From Sinorhizobium fredii USDA 257 (GTDB lineage Bacteria > Pseudomonadota > Alphaproteobacteria > Rhizobiales > Rhizobiaceae), in assembly GCF_000265205.3 (NCBI RefSeq), contig NC_018000.1, forward strand, positions 3,100,001-3,164,000: a DNA stretch of 64,000 nt. Direction: 5' to 3'. The notes below the pieces were generated by a model. It saw only the letters and a program-made list of their open reading frames with translations. It was not told the origin of the DNA and made no database searches. The position numbers were made by a program, and so were the translations under genes. This document shows, piece after piece, positions 15,810-24,953 of the stretch. The first letter of the stretch is position 1, and every line of letters begins with the position of its first letter.

Positions 15810-17102
15810 CTAGTCCGCCGTGAAGACCCCTTCCCAAGCCCGTTCGAGCATCTCCAGTGACGCCACTCTCCGAAGCCCGTTGAACTCGCAATAGGATGCT
15901 ACGAAGTCCAGAAGATACTTGGGATGGTAGCAGGAGCCTAGTGATTCGCCACCGTATTTGCGATCATAGAACAGTTCCAGGTCCGCCATAGACATTTCTA
16001 CCGTCACGCCTAGCGCATAGGCCTCGAATATGCGGATATATTCTTCTCGCGAAGGATTGTTGATGAATATTTTGTATTTCAGCCGCCGCAATCCAGCCTC
16101 GTCGGAAAGTTCCTTCGGGGCAATATTTGTCGAAAAGACAACGAGTTCGTCGAAGGGGACTTTGAACTTCTTTCCCGTATGCAGGGTCAGAAAGTCGTAG
16201 CCGCGCTCGAGCGGCACGATCCAGCGGTTGATGAGCGCCTGCGGCATCACCTGCTGGCGCCCGAAGTCGTCGATGATGAAGACGCCGCCAGAGGCCTTAA
16301 GGTGCAGCGGCGCCTCGTAGACGGTCGAGCCTTCGCTATAGGCTAGGTCGAGGAGGTCGAGCGTGAGTTCGCCGCCGGTCTTGATCACAGGACGCCGGCA
16401 TTCGACCCAACGCTGATCGGCCTTCGGATAGGGCGTCCCGGTCACCGACTGGTGAACCGCTTCGTCAAAGAAGCTGATGACGTAGCCGCCGACCTCGATG
16501 GCGTAGGGTACCCAGATCGTCTGTCGGAACAGGCGCGAGGTGCGCTCGGCGATGCTGGTCTTGCCGTTGCCGGGCGGCCCGTAAAGCAGAATGGATTGCC
16601 CCGAATTCATTGCCGGGCCGAGCTTCTCCACCAGAGACGGCGATAGCACGAGCCCCTCGAGGCTCGCGACGAGGCCATCCTGCGTCACCCGCTCGTGATT
16701 GATGGACTGCAGGCCGAGTTGGCGGCAGAAGGCGTCGAGCGAGACCGGCGCCGGCCCGACATAAGAGGATTGTCGCATGGCGGCATGGGCATATTCCATG
16801 CCCTTTGTGGAAAGCGCATAGCGGATGTCGGACCTGACGTCCTCTCCGGCGAGTCCACGCGCCTCGACATAAGCGAGCTTTGTGAGCTCCTTGATCAGAG
16901 CATTGATGACGGCTTTCGGAAGTTTCATCCGATCCGCCAGATGCGATGGCGTCACCGTGTCCTGTTCGGTCGCGCACTTTGCTGCCAGTCGCAGCAGGAA
17001 GGAGAATTCGAGCCCGGTTTCCTCGACGCTCATCGGCGCCAGTGGCATACGGGGATCTAGCGCCGGAGCGATGTCCCCGCGAATAGAATCGATCGAATGC
17101 AT
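15810..17102 (-). CDS. AAA+ ATPase with N-terminal helical/winged-helix segment, in the Tad operon
   Basis: A 430-residue ATPase. Residues about 30-110 look like a winged helix (HLADRMKLPKAVINALIKELTKLAYVEARG), and the ATPase core has Walker A GPPGNGKTS near 175, Walker B GGVFIIDDFGRQ near 275, a sensor-1 FSTNIAP motif and a C-terminal helical lid. It resembles MoxR/RavA-type or general AAA proteins that act as remodelling chaperones, but is not one of the core Tad proteins (CpaF is the pilus motor). It begins 16 bases after the tadC stop on the same strand with no terminator, so it is part of the pilus operon. Its job might be quality control or retraction-like remodelling of the pilus machine. 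Confidence 0.8.
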   Translation of the reverse strand: MHSIDSIRGDIAPALDPRMPLAPMSVEETGLEFSFLLRLAAKCATEQDTVTPSHLADRMKLPKAVINALIKELTKLAYVEARGLAGEDVRSDIRYALSTKGMEYAHAAMRQSSYVGPAPVSLDAFCRQLGLQSINHERVTQDGLVASLEGLVLSPSLVEKLGPAMNSGQSILLYGPPGNGKTSIAERTSRLFRQTIWVPYAIEVGGYVISFFDEAVHQSVTGTPYPKADQRWVECRRPVIKTGGELTLDLLDLAYSEGSTVYEAPLHLKASGGVFIIDDFGRQQVMPQALINRWIVPLERGYDFLTLHTGKKFKVPFDELVVFSTNIAPKELSDEAGLRRLKYKIFINNPSREEYIRIFEAYALGVTVEMSMADLELFYDRKYGGESLGSCYHPKYLLDFVASYCEFNGLRRVASLEMLERAWEGVFTAD

Positions 17103-17118
17103 AGGAGCCTCGCTTTTC

Positions 17119-18066
17119 TTAACCGCCGGGCGCCAGGCCTACGATGAGGCTGACGACACGGATGACGATTGGTACGAGCACAATGACGAGGCTCACCGGG
17201 AACAGGAAGGCGCCGAGCGGCAGCAGCATCTTGATCGGCAGCGCGTTGGCCTTTTCCTCGGCCCGGACGATACGCAGGTCGCGCATTTCCTTGCTGTAGA
17301 CCCTGAGCGTCTGGGTGACGCTCGTGCCGAGTTCCTCCGATTGGCGGAAGAGGACCGCAAGCGCGCGCGCCTCATCGATCCTGAGGCGCGCCGCTAGGTT
17401 GGCAAGCGCCTCGCGCAATCGCCGACCGCCGCGCACCTCGAGCATCATGATCGAAAGATGCAGGCCGAAGTCCTGCCTTTTGCTGACGAACTCCCGCGCG
17501 ACGCGGTTTGCCGCCGCTTCGAGGCTCATGCCCGCATCGAGGCAGACGATCAGCATGTCCATGAAATCGGGAAAGAGACGGCGATACTCACGCTCCTTCG
17601 CGTCACCGCGCCGATCGATATAGATGTTTACCAGAATGAAGGTCATACCGGCGGCGAACATCGCGATAATCAGGGTCATAAGCCGCGACGTTTCAGGCAA
17701 GAAGCGGTTGAGCGCCCAGACGGTCAGGACCAGCACGCCAACGCAGACGATTGCGCGGATCGCCTGGAACGTGGTGACAGCGTTGGCGCTGAAATAGCCG
17801 GCGCGAATGAGCCGGTTCTGCGTGGAATTAGCGTTGCTATCCCGCCGGGTGATCTCGAAGTATCGACGGATCAGCCGGTTCTCGGCCTCGCCGAGGTCGG
17901 CAATGGCGCCGTCGCTCACATGAAACTCGTCACCCTGTGCCTTCGGACCTGCTTCCGAGAGGCGGACGCCCACCTCGCGCCGACGGAAAACGACTTCAGA
18001 CGCGGCCGCAGAAAATATCAGGACCGAAAAGAAGACGATGAGGTAAATGCCGTACTCGTTCCACAT
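17119..18066 (-). CDS. tadC: TadC, inner-membrane platform protein of the Flp pilus
   Basis: A 315-residue T2SSF-domain membrane protein. An N-terminal membrane anchor is followed by two more membrane helices (about 110-170), the cytoplasmic T2SSF helical bundle (MDMLIVCLDAGMSLEAAANRVA ... EELGTSVTQTLRVYSKEMRDLRI) and a C-terminal membrane segment (FLFPVSLVIVLVPIVIRVVSLI). TadC partners TadB to form the platform that the CpaF ATPase acts on. It is 9 bases behind tadB on the same strand. Confidence 0.93.
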   Translation of the reverse strand: MWNEYGIYLIVFFSVLIFSAAASEVVFRRREVGVRLSEAGPKAQGDEFHVSDGAIADLGEAENRLIRRYFEITRRDSNANSTQNRLIRAGYFSANAVTTFQAIRAIVCVGVLVLTVWALNRFLPETSRLMTLIIAMFAAGMTFILVNIYIDRRGDAKEREYRRLFPDFMDMLIVCLDAGMSLEAAANRVAREFVSKRQDFGLHLSIMMLEVRGGRRLREALANLAARLRIDEARALAVLFRQSEELGTSVTQTLRVYSKEMRDLRIVRAEEKANALPIKMLLPLGAFLFPVSLVIVLVPIVIRVVSLIVGLAPGG

Positions 18067-18075
18067 GGCGGCGCC

Positions 18076-19029
18076 TCAATACTCGAAATTGACCATTTTG
18101 TAGATAATGACGTTGCCGATCGCCATCACGACGAAGAGCGCCGTCACGATGATGGTGCCGTAACCGCTGTCCCAGACCGGGTCGAAATAGGTCGGCGCCA
18201 AGGTCCTGATCATGCCGTACAGGAGGAAGGGATACATCGACATGAAGATGCCGGTGATGCGCCCTTCCGCGGAGATCGACTTGACCTTCGCCTTTAGCAT
18301 GAAGCGATCGCGCAGGGTCTTCGAGAGGTTCTGCAGGATTTCGACAAGGTTGCCGCCGGTGCCTGCCTGGACGCTCAGCGAGATGGCCAGTAGGTTGAGA
18401 TCTTCCACGCCAACGCGATGGTTGAGGTTCATCAGCGCATCGTCGAGTGTGACGCCATAGGTCAGTTCGTCCGACAGGAGACCAAACTCGGTGCCGATCG
18501 GATCGGGCATTTCTCGCGCAACGAGCGTGATCGCCGCCGGCAGCGGATGCCCCGCCGCAAGGCTCCGGTTGGCGACGTCGAGCGCCTCGGGGAGCTTTTC
18601 GGAGAATTTGCGCATGCGCTTGGCACGCGCCCGCCAGACGATGACCACGGGGATGAGCAGGCAGGCGAGAAGAAAGATCGGAATCCGAACGAGGTTGATC
18701 GGCACCAGATACTGGACGACCAGCCAAACGCATATGGCGCCGACAATTCCAAAGAGCGAAAATCGCTTTGCATCGAACTTGAGGCCGGATTGAACGTAGT
18801 ACTGCCGCAGCCGCTGCATCAGCGGAAGTGACCGCCATTCCCCGTCGATGCCGCGCTGCTTGAGCATCTCGCGGTAGGTCTCGCGGTGGTTCTCGCTGCC
18901 CTCGAGCAGGGTGAGGCGATGGTTCACCGCCTTGTGACGTTCCGAGGTCCGGACATAAGTGCGCAGCAGCGCTTCTGCAGCAACTAGCGCTGCAACGAAT
19001 ACGGCGGCATAGAGGAGGATGAGGGTCAT
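18076..19029 (-). CDS. tadB: TadB, inner-membrane platform protein of the Flp pilus
   Basis: A 317-residue T2SSF-domain protein with the same plan as TadC: N-terminal membrane segment (LILLYAAVFVAALVAAEALL), two central helices (GIVGAICVWLVVQYLVPI, IFLLACLLIPVVIVW), the PEALDVANRSLAAGHPLPAAI and TGGNLVEILQNLSKTLRDR motifs of the family, and two C-terminal helices. It works with TadC as pilus assembly platform. Its ATG overlaps the stop of cpaF by 4 bases, so the motor and platform are translationally coupled. Confidence 0.93.
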   Translation of the reverse strand: MTLILLYAAVFVAALVAAEALLRTYVRTSERHKAVNHRLTLLEGSENHRETYREMLKQRGIDGEWRSLPLMQRLRQYYVQSGLKFDAKRFSLFGIVGAICVWLVVQYLVPINLVRIPIFLLACLLIPVVIVWRARAKRMRKFSEKLPEALDVANRSLAAGHPLPAAITLVAREMPDPIGTEFGLLSDELTYGVTLDDALMNLNHRVGVEDLNLLAISLSVQAGTGGNLVEILQNLSKTLRDRFMLKAKVKSISAEGRITGIFMSMYPFLLYGMIRTLAPTYFDPVWDSGYGTIIVTALFVVMAIGNVIIYKMVNFEY

Positions 19030-20462
19030 GACTTGCCAGGCCCCGTTTGGAGCGGTTTGCCGGGTTCGAAGATCGCCGCGGGCACGATGATGCCGAGTTC
19101 GGCGAATTCCTCGACGAAACGCGGACGCAGGCCGGTCGCGCGGAACTCACCGTGAATGCGGCCTTTCTCATCGCTGCCGGTCTTCTTGAACCGCATGATC
19201 TCCTGCATCTGGACGATTTCGCCTTCCATGCCGGTGATCTCTGAGACCGAAACGACTTTGCGGCCGCCGTCGCTCAGACGCTGCACCTGGACGATGAGCG
19301 TGATCGCCGAGGCGATCTGGGAACGGACGCTGAGCTGCGACATCGGCATGCCGGCCATGCCGACCATCTGCTCGAGGCGGCTCACCGCATCGCGCGGTGT
19401 ATTGGCGTGAATGGTGGTCATCGATCCTTCGTGACCGGTGTTCATCGCCTGCAGCATGTCGAAGGCCTCTTCGCCGCGCACTTCGCCGACGATGATGCGG
19501 TCCGGTCGCATGCGCAGCGCGTTCTTCAGGAGTTCGCGCTGGCGGATCTCGTTGCGCCCGTCGAGTGTGGGCGGCCTGGTCTCCATCCGGCCCACATGCG
19601 GCTGCTGGAGCTGCAGTTCCGCCGCATCCTCGATGGTGATCAGCCGTTCCTTTTCCGAGATCTGCGAGGAAAGCGCATTGAGCAAAGTCGTCTTGCCCGA
19701 GCCCGTACCGCCCGAGATGATCATCGATACCCTGCCCTTGACCGCTGCGCTCAAGAGGATGCGCATTTCGTCCGCCATGGCCCCGTATTCGACGAGGCGC
19801 TCCAGCGTCAGCGGCTTGCGGGTAAATTTACGGATCGAGACGAGCGGTCCATCGACCGAGATCGGCCGGATCGCAACGTTGACGCGTGAGCCGTCCTTGA
19901 GGCGGGCGTCGACCATCGGGGTCGACTCGTCGACCCGGCGGCCGACAGCGGAGACGATCTTGTTGATCACCCGAAGCAGGTGATCCTCGTCCTTGAAGCG
20001 GACGGCCGTGCTCTCGAGCTGCCCGCGACGCTCCACATAGACGCTATTGTGGCCGTTGATGAGGATATCGGCGATGGTCTCGTCCGCCAGCAGCGGTTCG
20101 ATTGGACCAAGGCCGAGCATCTCGTCGGTAATGTCGCGAACGAGGTCGTTGATTTCCTTGGCGTTGAGCGGCGAATTGTTGCGGCGGATATAGTCCTTGA
20201 CGAGTGGCCTGATCTCGGCGGCAATCTCTTCATTGTCGAGCGTGTCAAGTATGCCGAGATTGATCTGGTCCAGGAGGTGGCGATGCAGGTTGACCCTCTC
20301 CGCCACCATGTCGAGGCCGGGCGGAGCCTGCTCTGCCGCAGATTCGGTAGCCGCTTCCTTCGGTATCGCGGCGACCGCCTCTGCATTGGCGGCAATCTGC
20401 CTAAGCTCCGCATTGTCCTGCGGCGGTTGCTTGTAAAAGCGTCCTATGAACCCGTTCGCCAT
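19026..20462 (-). CDS. cpaF: CpaF/TadA, secretion ATPase of the Flp pilus
   Basis: A 478-residue GspE/VirB11-type hexameric motor. Residues 1-220 form the N-terminal domains. The ATPase core has Walker A SGGTGSGKTTLLN near 250, the Asp box, Walker B IIVGEVRGEEAFDML and the His box TIHANTPRDAVSRLE. It supplies energy for pilin polymerisation, and in the Caulobacter homolog also for retraction. The position between the L,D-transpeptidase gene (18 bases upstream) and tadB (4-base overlap downstream) keeps the normal Tad order except for that extra gene. The start MANGFIGRFY lies behind a TAAGGAG-type ribosome site (around 20470). Confidence 0.95.
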   Translation of the reverse strand: MANGFIGRFYKQPPQDNAELRQIAANAEAVAAIPKEAATESAAEQAPPGLDMVAERVNLHRHLLDQINLGILDTLDNEEIAAEIRPLVKDYIRRNNSPLNAKEINDLVRDITDEMLGLGPIEPLLADETIADILINGHNSVYVERRGQLESTAVRFKDEDHLLRVINKIVSAVGRRVDESTPMVDARLKDGSRVNVAIRPISVDGPLVSIRKFTRKPLTLERLVEYGAMADEMRILLSAAVKGRVSMIISGGTGSGKTTLLNALSSQISEKERLITIEDAAELQLQQPHVGRMETRPPTLDGRNEIRQRELLKNALRMRPDRIIVGEVRGEEAFDMLQAMNTGHEGSMTTIHANTPRDAVSRLEQMVGMAGMPMSQLSVRSQIASAITLIVQVQRLSDGGRKVVSVSEITGMEGEIVQMQEIMRFKKTGSDEKGRIHGEFRATGLRPRFVEEFAELGIIVPAAIFEPGKPLQTGPGKS

Positions 20463-20480
20463 CAGCCTTACTCCTTACAA

Positions 20481-21062
20481 CTACTTAACGACCACCGTGG
20501 CCCCGACCTTCACGCGTTTGTAGAGGTCGATGACGTCGGCATTGCTCATCCTGAAGCAGCCGGAGGACGCAAATTCTCCCACTGTCGACTGCTCGTTCGT
20601 GCCATGGATGCGATAGAGCGTGTCGGCATTTCCGCGGAAGAGATAGAGTCCCCGCGCGCCCATGGGATTGAAGGGGCCTGCCGGGACGAGTTCGGGAAGC
20701 CCCGGCACCCGCGCCTTCATCTCGGCCGGTGGCCGCCAGTCGGGCCATTCCGTTTTGCGGCCTACCCTGACCACACCGCTCCAGCGGAAGCCGTTGCGGC
20801 CGACGCCGATCTTGTAGCGGAGAGCGCGATTGCTCGAGAGGACAAGATCGAGAGTCCGCTTGTCGCTGAGTACGACGATCGTGCCAGGCGGGTAGCTGTG
20901 CTCTGCGGTCACAATGGTTGCCGTGCTCGGTCCAAGATCCCGTGGCACTCGATTACTTGCCTCTGCACCGTCCGCGAGGCCGACAAAGCCGAGGATCAAC
21001 ATCGTGCAAATCGCCCATGCGGCGGGTCGCGATGCGCCCCGCTTGCCATTCCGTCCTGGCAT
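20481..21062 (-). CDS. L,D-transpeptidase (YkuD) inside the pilus operon
   Basis: A 193-residue secreted enzyme. The start at 21062 follows GGAG nine bases upstream, avoids overlap with cpaE and gives a clean signal peptide (WAICTMLILGFVGLADGAEA); a longer frame to 21125 would overlap cpaE. The YkuD domain spans about 60-193 with the IHGTNEQST motif and the nucleophile Cys169 in SSGCFRM, so catalysis should be intact. Such enzymes make 3-3 crosslinks in peptidoglycan or attach proteins to it. Its place between cpaE and cpaF in an otherwise tight Tad operon implies a role in anchoring or opening the cell wall for the pilus machine. I am not aware of YkuD being a standard Tad component. Confidence 0.9.
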   Translation of the reverse strand: MPGRNGKRGASRPAAWAICTMLILGFVGLADGAEASNRVPRDLGPSTATIVTAEHSYPPGTIVVLSDKRTLDLVLSSNRALRYKIGVGRNGFRWSGVVRVGRKTEWPDWRPPAEMKARVPGLPELVPAGPFNPMGARGLYLFRGNADTLYRIHGTNEQSTVGEFASSGCFRMSNADVIDLYKRVKVGATVVVK

Positions 21063-21085
21063 ACTGCTGTGCTCCGCGCATGCCT

Positions 21086-22228
21086 TCATCGGACGATCAC
21101 TCCGAGTTTCCCGACGCCTCGGCAAAAGCGCGAACGATCATTGACTTCGAACGGCAGCACGCCGCGGTTGAGTGCCTCGCTCAGCGTGTCCCAGTCATCG
21201 TCAATGAGATGGGCCCGAGTATCCTTGAAAATCTTGTCGACCTGCTGCCGGCGTACCCCCAGGCTGAAGAGCTTGCTGCGATATTTGTTGATGACGACGA
21301 AGATCGAATCCGAGCTACCGCGCAGCCGCGCGAGATTGAGGAACAGATCCTTGGCCTGGTGGAGCGCCGGGATCGTCATTTCTGTGACGATCGTGACACT
21401 GTTGACCGATCCGAGCACGTCGTCCTTCCACGGCGTGTAGTAGTAAGGCACATCTATGACAGTCTGATCGCTCTCGAAGGCCGCGACATCCAGCATGCGG
21501 AGCACCAGTTCCGCTCCCTTCGGCGATCCGAGGACGGAGGGCTGCTTGAAGGACAGCAGTGAAAAGCCGCCGGCATGGCGCTTGCGGACCAGGTCTATGA
21601 ATTCGAGATCGACGCGCGAAGGATTGGCGACGACCGGCATGAGGTCATAGTCATTGACAAGGTTGAGATAGCGGCCGAGCGACCCGGACGAAAAATCGAG
21701 GTCGAACAGATTGACCCGAGGCGCAGAATTCTTCGTTGGCTGTGCGAGGACATGCGCAAGCGACGAGGCGATCACGCTGGCGCCCGCCCCGCCGACCGCC
21801 GAAACCACGGCGTGCACGCGGCTTTCATTCGCTCCCGCCGTCGGCGCGTGCGTCGAGATCATGTCGATCAAGGCGCGGCGTTCCAGCGGCTTCTTCAGCC
21901 AGTCATTGCCGTTCAGGCGGAACAGAAGCCGCATGCGATCGTTGGCCAGTTCCTCGGAGACGACGACGAGCGGAATGTTGCGGTTGTTGGTACGGAAGGA
22001 GAACAGCTCCGGTTGTTGCAGGACCTCGCCATTGTCGACGTCGAGCACGATCATGTCGAACTGCGTCGGGTCGACCCGGCCCTTCTCCACAAGTGCTTTC
22101 AGCGCCATGTGGCGTACGTCATAACGCGAAAGCGACCCGAAGGTATCGAGCATGAAGCTTGCGGCCGCCGCGTCGTCTGAAAGGACTAGGATCTTTGTGG
22201 TCGCTACGAAGTTCATATGGGCGGTCAT
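21086..22228 (-). CDS. cpaE: CpaE/TadZ, pilus localisation factor (receiver-like plus MinD-like)
   Basis: A 380-residue protein: an atypical receiver domain at about 10-125 (LSDDAAA, Asp in IVLDVDN, LKKPLE) fused to a ParA/MinD-like ATPase domain at about 135-370. The P-loop reads SAVGGAGASVIAS and lacks the usual lysines of KGGxGKT, as in much of the CpaE group, so ATP use is doubtful. TadZ/CpaE proteins place the pilus machine at a pole. ATG 22228 has GAGG nine bases upstream. The downstream L,D-transpeptidase gene starts 24 bases after the stop. Confidence 0.9.
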   Translation of the reverse strand: MTAHMNFVATTKILVLSDDAAAASFMLDTFGSLSRYDVRHMALKALVEKGRVDPTQFDMIVLDVDNGEVLQQPELFSFRTNNRNIPLVVVSEELANDRMRLLFRLNGNDWLKKPLERRALIDMISTHAPTAGANESRVHAVVSAVGGAGASVIASSLAHVLAQPTKNSAPRVNLFDLDFSSGSLGRYLNLVNDYDLMPVVANPSRVDLEFIDLVRKRHAGGFSLLSFKQPSVLGSPKGAELVLRMLDVAAFESDQTVIDVPYYYTPWKDDVLGSVNSVTIVTEMTIPALHQAKDLFLNLARLRGSSDSIFVVINKYRSKLFSLGVRRQQVDKIFKDTRAHLIDDDWDTLSEALNRGVLPFEVNDRSRFCRGVGKLGVIVR

Positions 22229-22255
22229 CTAGCTTTACCTCGCATTCTCAAGGGT

Positions 22256-22879
22256 TTAGCACGTCGAGCATGTTTGCAGATCTTCAGTGGTGATCGTCAC
22301 CGGATGCGCTGGTATGGTGACGTCGTTTAACCCCAGCAGGGCACCGAGGACCGGGAGTTCAAAGGTCACGTCGCGAACCTCGAGCCGCATGGTGAGCACC
22401 GGCCCCTCCGGCCGACCCCAATAACCGAGCCCGGAACGCTGATAGGTGACCACCAGATTTTCCGGCTGAATGCGCCAGTTTATGTCGCAGATACCCGGGC
22501 GGGCATCACCTGCCACACCGCATGCACCGTCGCTGCCAAGCACGATCCGGCTGAGTTCCGCGGTGCAGTTGGCAAGGTCGGGACCGCAAGTCGACGACAC
22601 GGTCGCGTCGTTCGGCGTCGCATCGCCATTGTTCAGCGGATTGGCGGCCTCAGTCGGAAACGCCGTGTCAAAGTCGCTGGTCAGCGGGTCGGAGACGGCC
22701 GCGAGTCTCGCGCCAAATTGCAGCGCCTTCACCGTCTGGTTCCATTGCGACATGGCAAAACCGAACTCGACGAAGGCTGCAAAGACCAGGAGCACGATCG
22801 GAAACGTGATCAGCGCCTCGGAAAGAGCGATGCCGCTTTCGTCCTGGCGTAAACGAGTAAGGAAACGACAGCCTACCAT
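22256..22879 (-). CDS. tadE: TadE-like pseudopilin
   Basis: A 207-residue protein with a short basic start, then the class IV prepilin-like cleavage region (DESGIALSEALITFPIVLLVFAAF: Gly followed by Ala-Leu-Ser-Glu-Ala, Glu at +5), a single membrane segment and a Cys-containing periplasmic domain (CGPDLANC, CSTC at the end) likely to form disulfides. TadE and TadF are processed by the prepilin peptidase and are minor parts of the pilus. Its start overlaps the stop of the upstream tadE-type gene by 7 bases. A gap of 27 bases separates it from cpaE. Confidence 0.85.
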   Translation of the reverse strand: MVGCRFLTRLRQDESGIALSEALITFPIVLLVFAAFVEFGFAMSQWNQTVKALQFGARLAAVSDPLTSDFDTAFPTEAANPLNNGDATPNDATVSSTCGPDLANCTAELSRIVLGSDGACGVAGDARPGICDINWRIQPENLVVTYQRSGLGYWGRPEGPVLTMRLEVRDVTFELPVLGALLGLNDVTIPAHPVTITTEDLQTCSTC

Positions 22880-23355
22880 CCCATATACCTCTCTTCGTGC
22901 GAGGCGCTGATGGTGATGTTGTCGATGCCGAGCCAGCCGAAGATGGGCGAAGCCTCATAAAGATGTGCCGTCTCTACGGTAAACGTGCCATCGACGCCGA
23001 CCGCATTGACGGTGATGTCGGCAAGCGTGGGTCCCCAGCCGGGCACCCGCAGCGCCGCATCCGCGGCTGGGCTCTGCGTGCCGTAGAATGCAATCAGTTT
23101 CGCGGTCGCCTCCGAGCAGGTCGAGGTGTATGTCGGTGACGTCGGCCGGCAGCGCGAGAGATAGCGACCGGCATCTCGCAGCCCGGCATCGATCTGCATC
23201 CGCTCCCAGAAGATATTGCCGAACTCGAGAATGCCCGCGGCAAAGATCGTGATGAAAGGCACCGCGATAAGAGCCTCGGCGAGCACCGCGCCTTCCGAAT
23301 TCAACCAGAAAGAGAAACAGCGTCGACGGCCGAGGAAGTTCTTGAACCCGTTCAT
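22873..23355 (-). CDS. TadE/TadF-like pseudopilin
   Basis: A 160-residue protein with the same plan as its neighbour: basic start, cleavage-type region NSEGAVLAEALIAVPFITIFAAGI (Gly, then Glu at +5), one membrane helix and a small periplasmic domain with two Cys (SRCRPTSPTYTSTCSEAT). It is likely processed by CpaA. It overlaps the upstream TadG-like gene (4 bases) and the downstream tadE gene (7 bases), so the three minor components are co-translated. Confidence 0.83.
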   Translation of the reverse strand: MNGFKNFLGRRRCFSFWLNSEGAVLAEALIAVPFITIFAAGILEFGNIFWERMQIDAGLRDAGRYLSRCRPTSPTYTSTCSEATAKLIAFYGTQSPAADAALRVPGWGPTLADITVNAVGVDGTFTVETAHLYEASPIFGWLGIDNITISASHEERYMGW

Positions 23356-24953
23356 CGGACCAGCTCCGCTTCTTCGCGCAGGAATTCATCGAGTGTGCCG
23401 CGTCCGCCCTTGCCCGTGATGTCGATCATTTCCAGCGAAAGGTAGCGCTCGCCACCGTCCTTGATCGCTGGCTTCGTCAGGAACATGCGGGCAAAGGCGA
23501 CGGACTGGGTTTCCTTGTGGCCGTTCAGGTGTCCGACGGCGTTTTCATAGCCGCAATTTACGATGGCGGCGAAAATCTCGCGGCGATCGCCATAGTCGCC
23601 ATCCGTGTAGTTCGAAAGATCAGGCCCTGTGTAGCACTGACCGCCGGTCCGAGGCGCGCCAGTCTCGCCGCTGACGGAAGCGTGGTTGAGCAGGGCGGAG
23701 TTGTTCAGCTCGTAACGATAGACGTCATAGGCTGAAGGCTGCGAAGGAGAGCCGGTCGGCGACGGGTAGCTCGAATGATTGCTGAGGATCGTGCTGACGG
23801 AAGGAGCGGAGGTTCCCTGAGCGACGTTCCAATAGCTGTTGTACTGCCAGTCGTTGCCGCTGCTGATCTTGCCGCCGGCCAGCGAGGACATCGACGCGCC
23901 ATAACCGAGCGGCACGGCCTTGGTTACGTCGCCGACGGTGCTTCCGCTCATGAGGGGGTTATATTCTCCGCAGATCTTGTTGGCGCCGCCGGTTTGATTC
24001 TGTGCCGAGCGCACGTTGCGGGCCGGCCGGTAACGGCCGTCGTCGCGCGCATTCCCGAATGACCCCGAATACATGCCGAAGCGCGTGTTCAGCCCCGCCT
24101 CGACCGGTCCGGCCATCGCCCCCGTTTTCGTTTCCAAGGCGTCCTGCTTGTAGCAGACGCCGGGCGAACCGGTGGCCAGCGCTTCGGCAAGCACGCTCGC
24201 GCCGTTGCCATAGGTCGCCAGGAAGCCGAAATTGCCGGGTCCAGGCGAAGATGACGAGGTGCTGTGAAGCTCGATCTGGCGGCCGTAGAGATTACCCGCG
24301 GCAAAATTCTCGTGAAGGGCATCCGTTGCTGCCTGGTTTCCGGCCTCCGTGGAATTACCGGCCGGCTCGAAAGGATTGCAGATATAGATCGGCGTCACAT
24401 CGCAAGCGCTCGACCTGTAAACCGCGACCGCCTCGGCTGACACATTGATCGTGTCACGATTGAAGCCAACCGGGATGGGGAAGATCGTCGTCATCGCCTG
24501 TGGTTTGGCAACGACCCAGGCGTAGGACGCCTCGTTCGCATCTGCGGCCACCATTGCGTTGGTGATCTCGTCGTCGTCGTCGGCCGGAATTTCCTTGAGA
24601 TAGGTGACCGTCACCGTGCTCCCGGCATCGTTCCCCGCATCATAAGTGACGGTAACGTGCGAGCCGAGAGACATTCCGTTGCCGCCGCCGCCGAAGGCGG
24701 CACTGTTGGCGAGCGCCTCGATTGCCGCGTCGGCGCGGCTGATCGCGTCGTCGCGTCCGTCGAGCTCGCGGGCCCCAGCGAGTGCCATGGCATCAACCGC
24801 ATTTTGAAGATCGGTGTGAAGGTTGCCTGTGCGTCCTACATCTATGACGAGGAGTGAAAAGCCGAGCAGGAGCGGCATGGAAATCAGCGTCAACGCGATG
24901 ACGTAACCACGATGATCGTCCCAGAAGCGTTTAATAGCCTTACGCAACAACAT
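23352..24953 (-). CDS. tadG: TadG-like pilus assembly protein
   Basis: A 533-residue protein with an N-terminal membrane segment (VIALTLISMPLLLGFSLLVIDVG) and the GRTGNLHTDLQNAVDAMALAGAREL motif typical of TadG and related Tad-like domain proteins. The large rest is periplasmic or surface exposed, Gly/Ser-rich, with several Cys. No clear von Willebrand A metal motif was found. The AGGGG before 24961 fits ATG 24953 better than ATG 24959; the longer GTG frame at 24998 has no site. An AT-rich 282-base gap upstream suggests that a second promoter starts here, splitting the locus in two transcripts. Confidence 0.82.
   Translation of the reverse strand: MLLRKAIKRFWDDHRGYVIALTLISMPLLLGFSLLVIDVGRTGNLHTDLQNAVDAMALAGARELDGRDDAISRADAAIEALANSAAFGGGGNGMSLGSHVTVTYDAGNDAGSTVTVTYLKEIPADDDDEITNAMVAADANEASYAWVVAKPQAMTTIFPIPVGFNRDTINVSAEAVAVYRSSACDVTPIYICNPFEPAGNSTEAGNQAATDALHENFAAGNLYGRQIELHSTSSSSPGPGNFGFLATYGNGASVLAEALATGSPGVCYKQDALETKTGAMAGPVEAGLNTRFGMYSGSFGNARDDGRYRPARNVRSAQNQTGGANKICGEYNPLMSGSTVGDVTKAVPLGYGASMSSLAGGKISSGNDWQYNSYWNVAQGTSAPSVSTILSNHSSYPSPTGSPSQPSAYDVYRYELNNSALLNHASVSGETGAPRTGGQCYTGPDLSNYTDGDYGDRREIFAAIVNCGYENAVGHLNGHKETQSVAFARMFLTKPAIKDGGERYLSLEMIDITGKGGRGTLDEFLREEAELVR

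Noticed and set aside
19980..21440. A plus-strand open frame of 486 codons opposite cpaF, the transpeptidase and cpaE genes
   Set aside because: It crosses three clear genes on the other strand and has no domain pattern.
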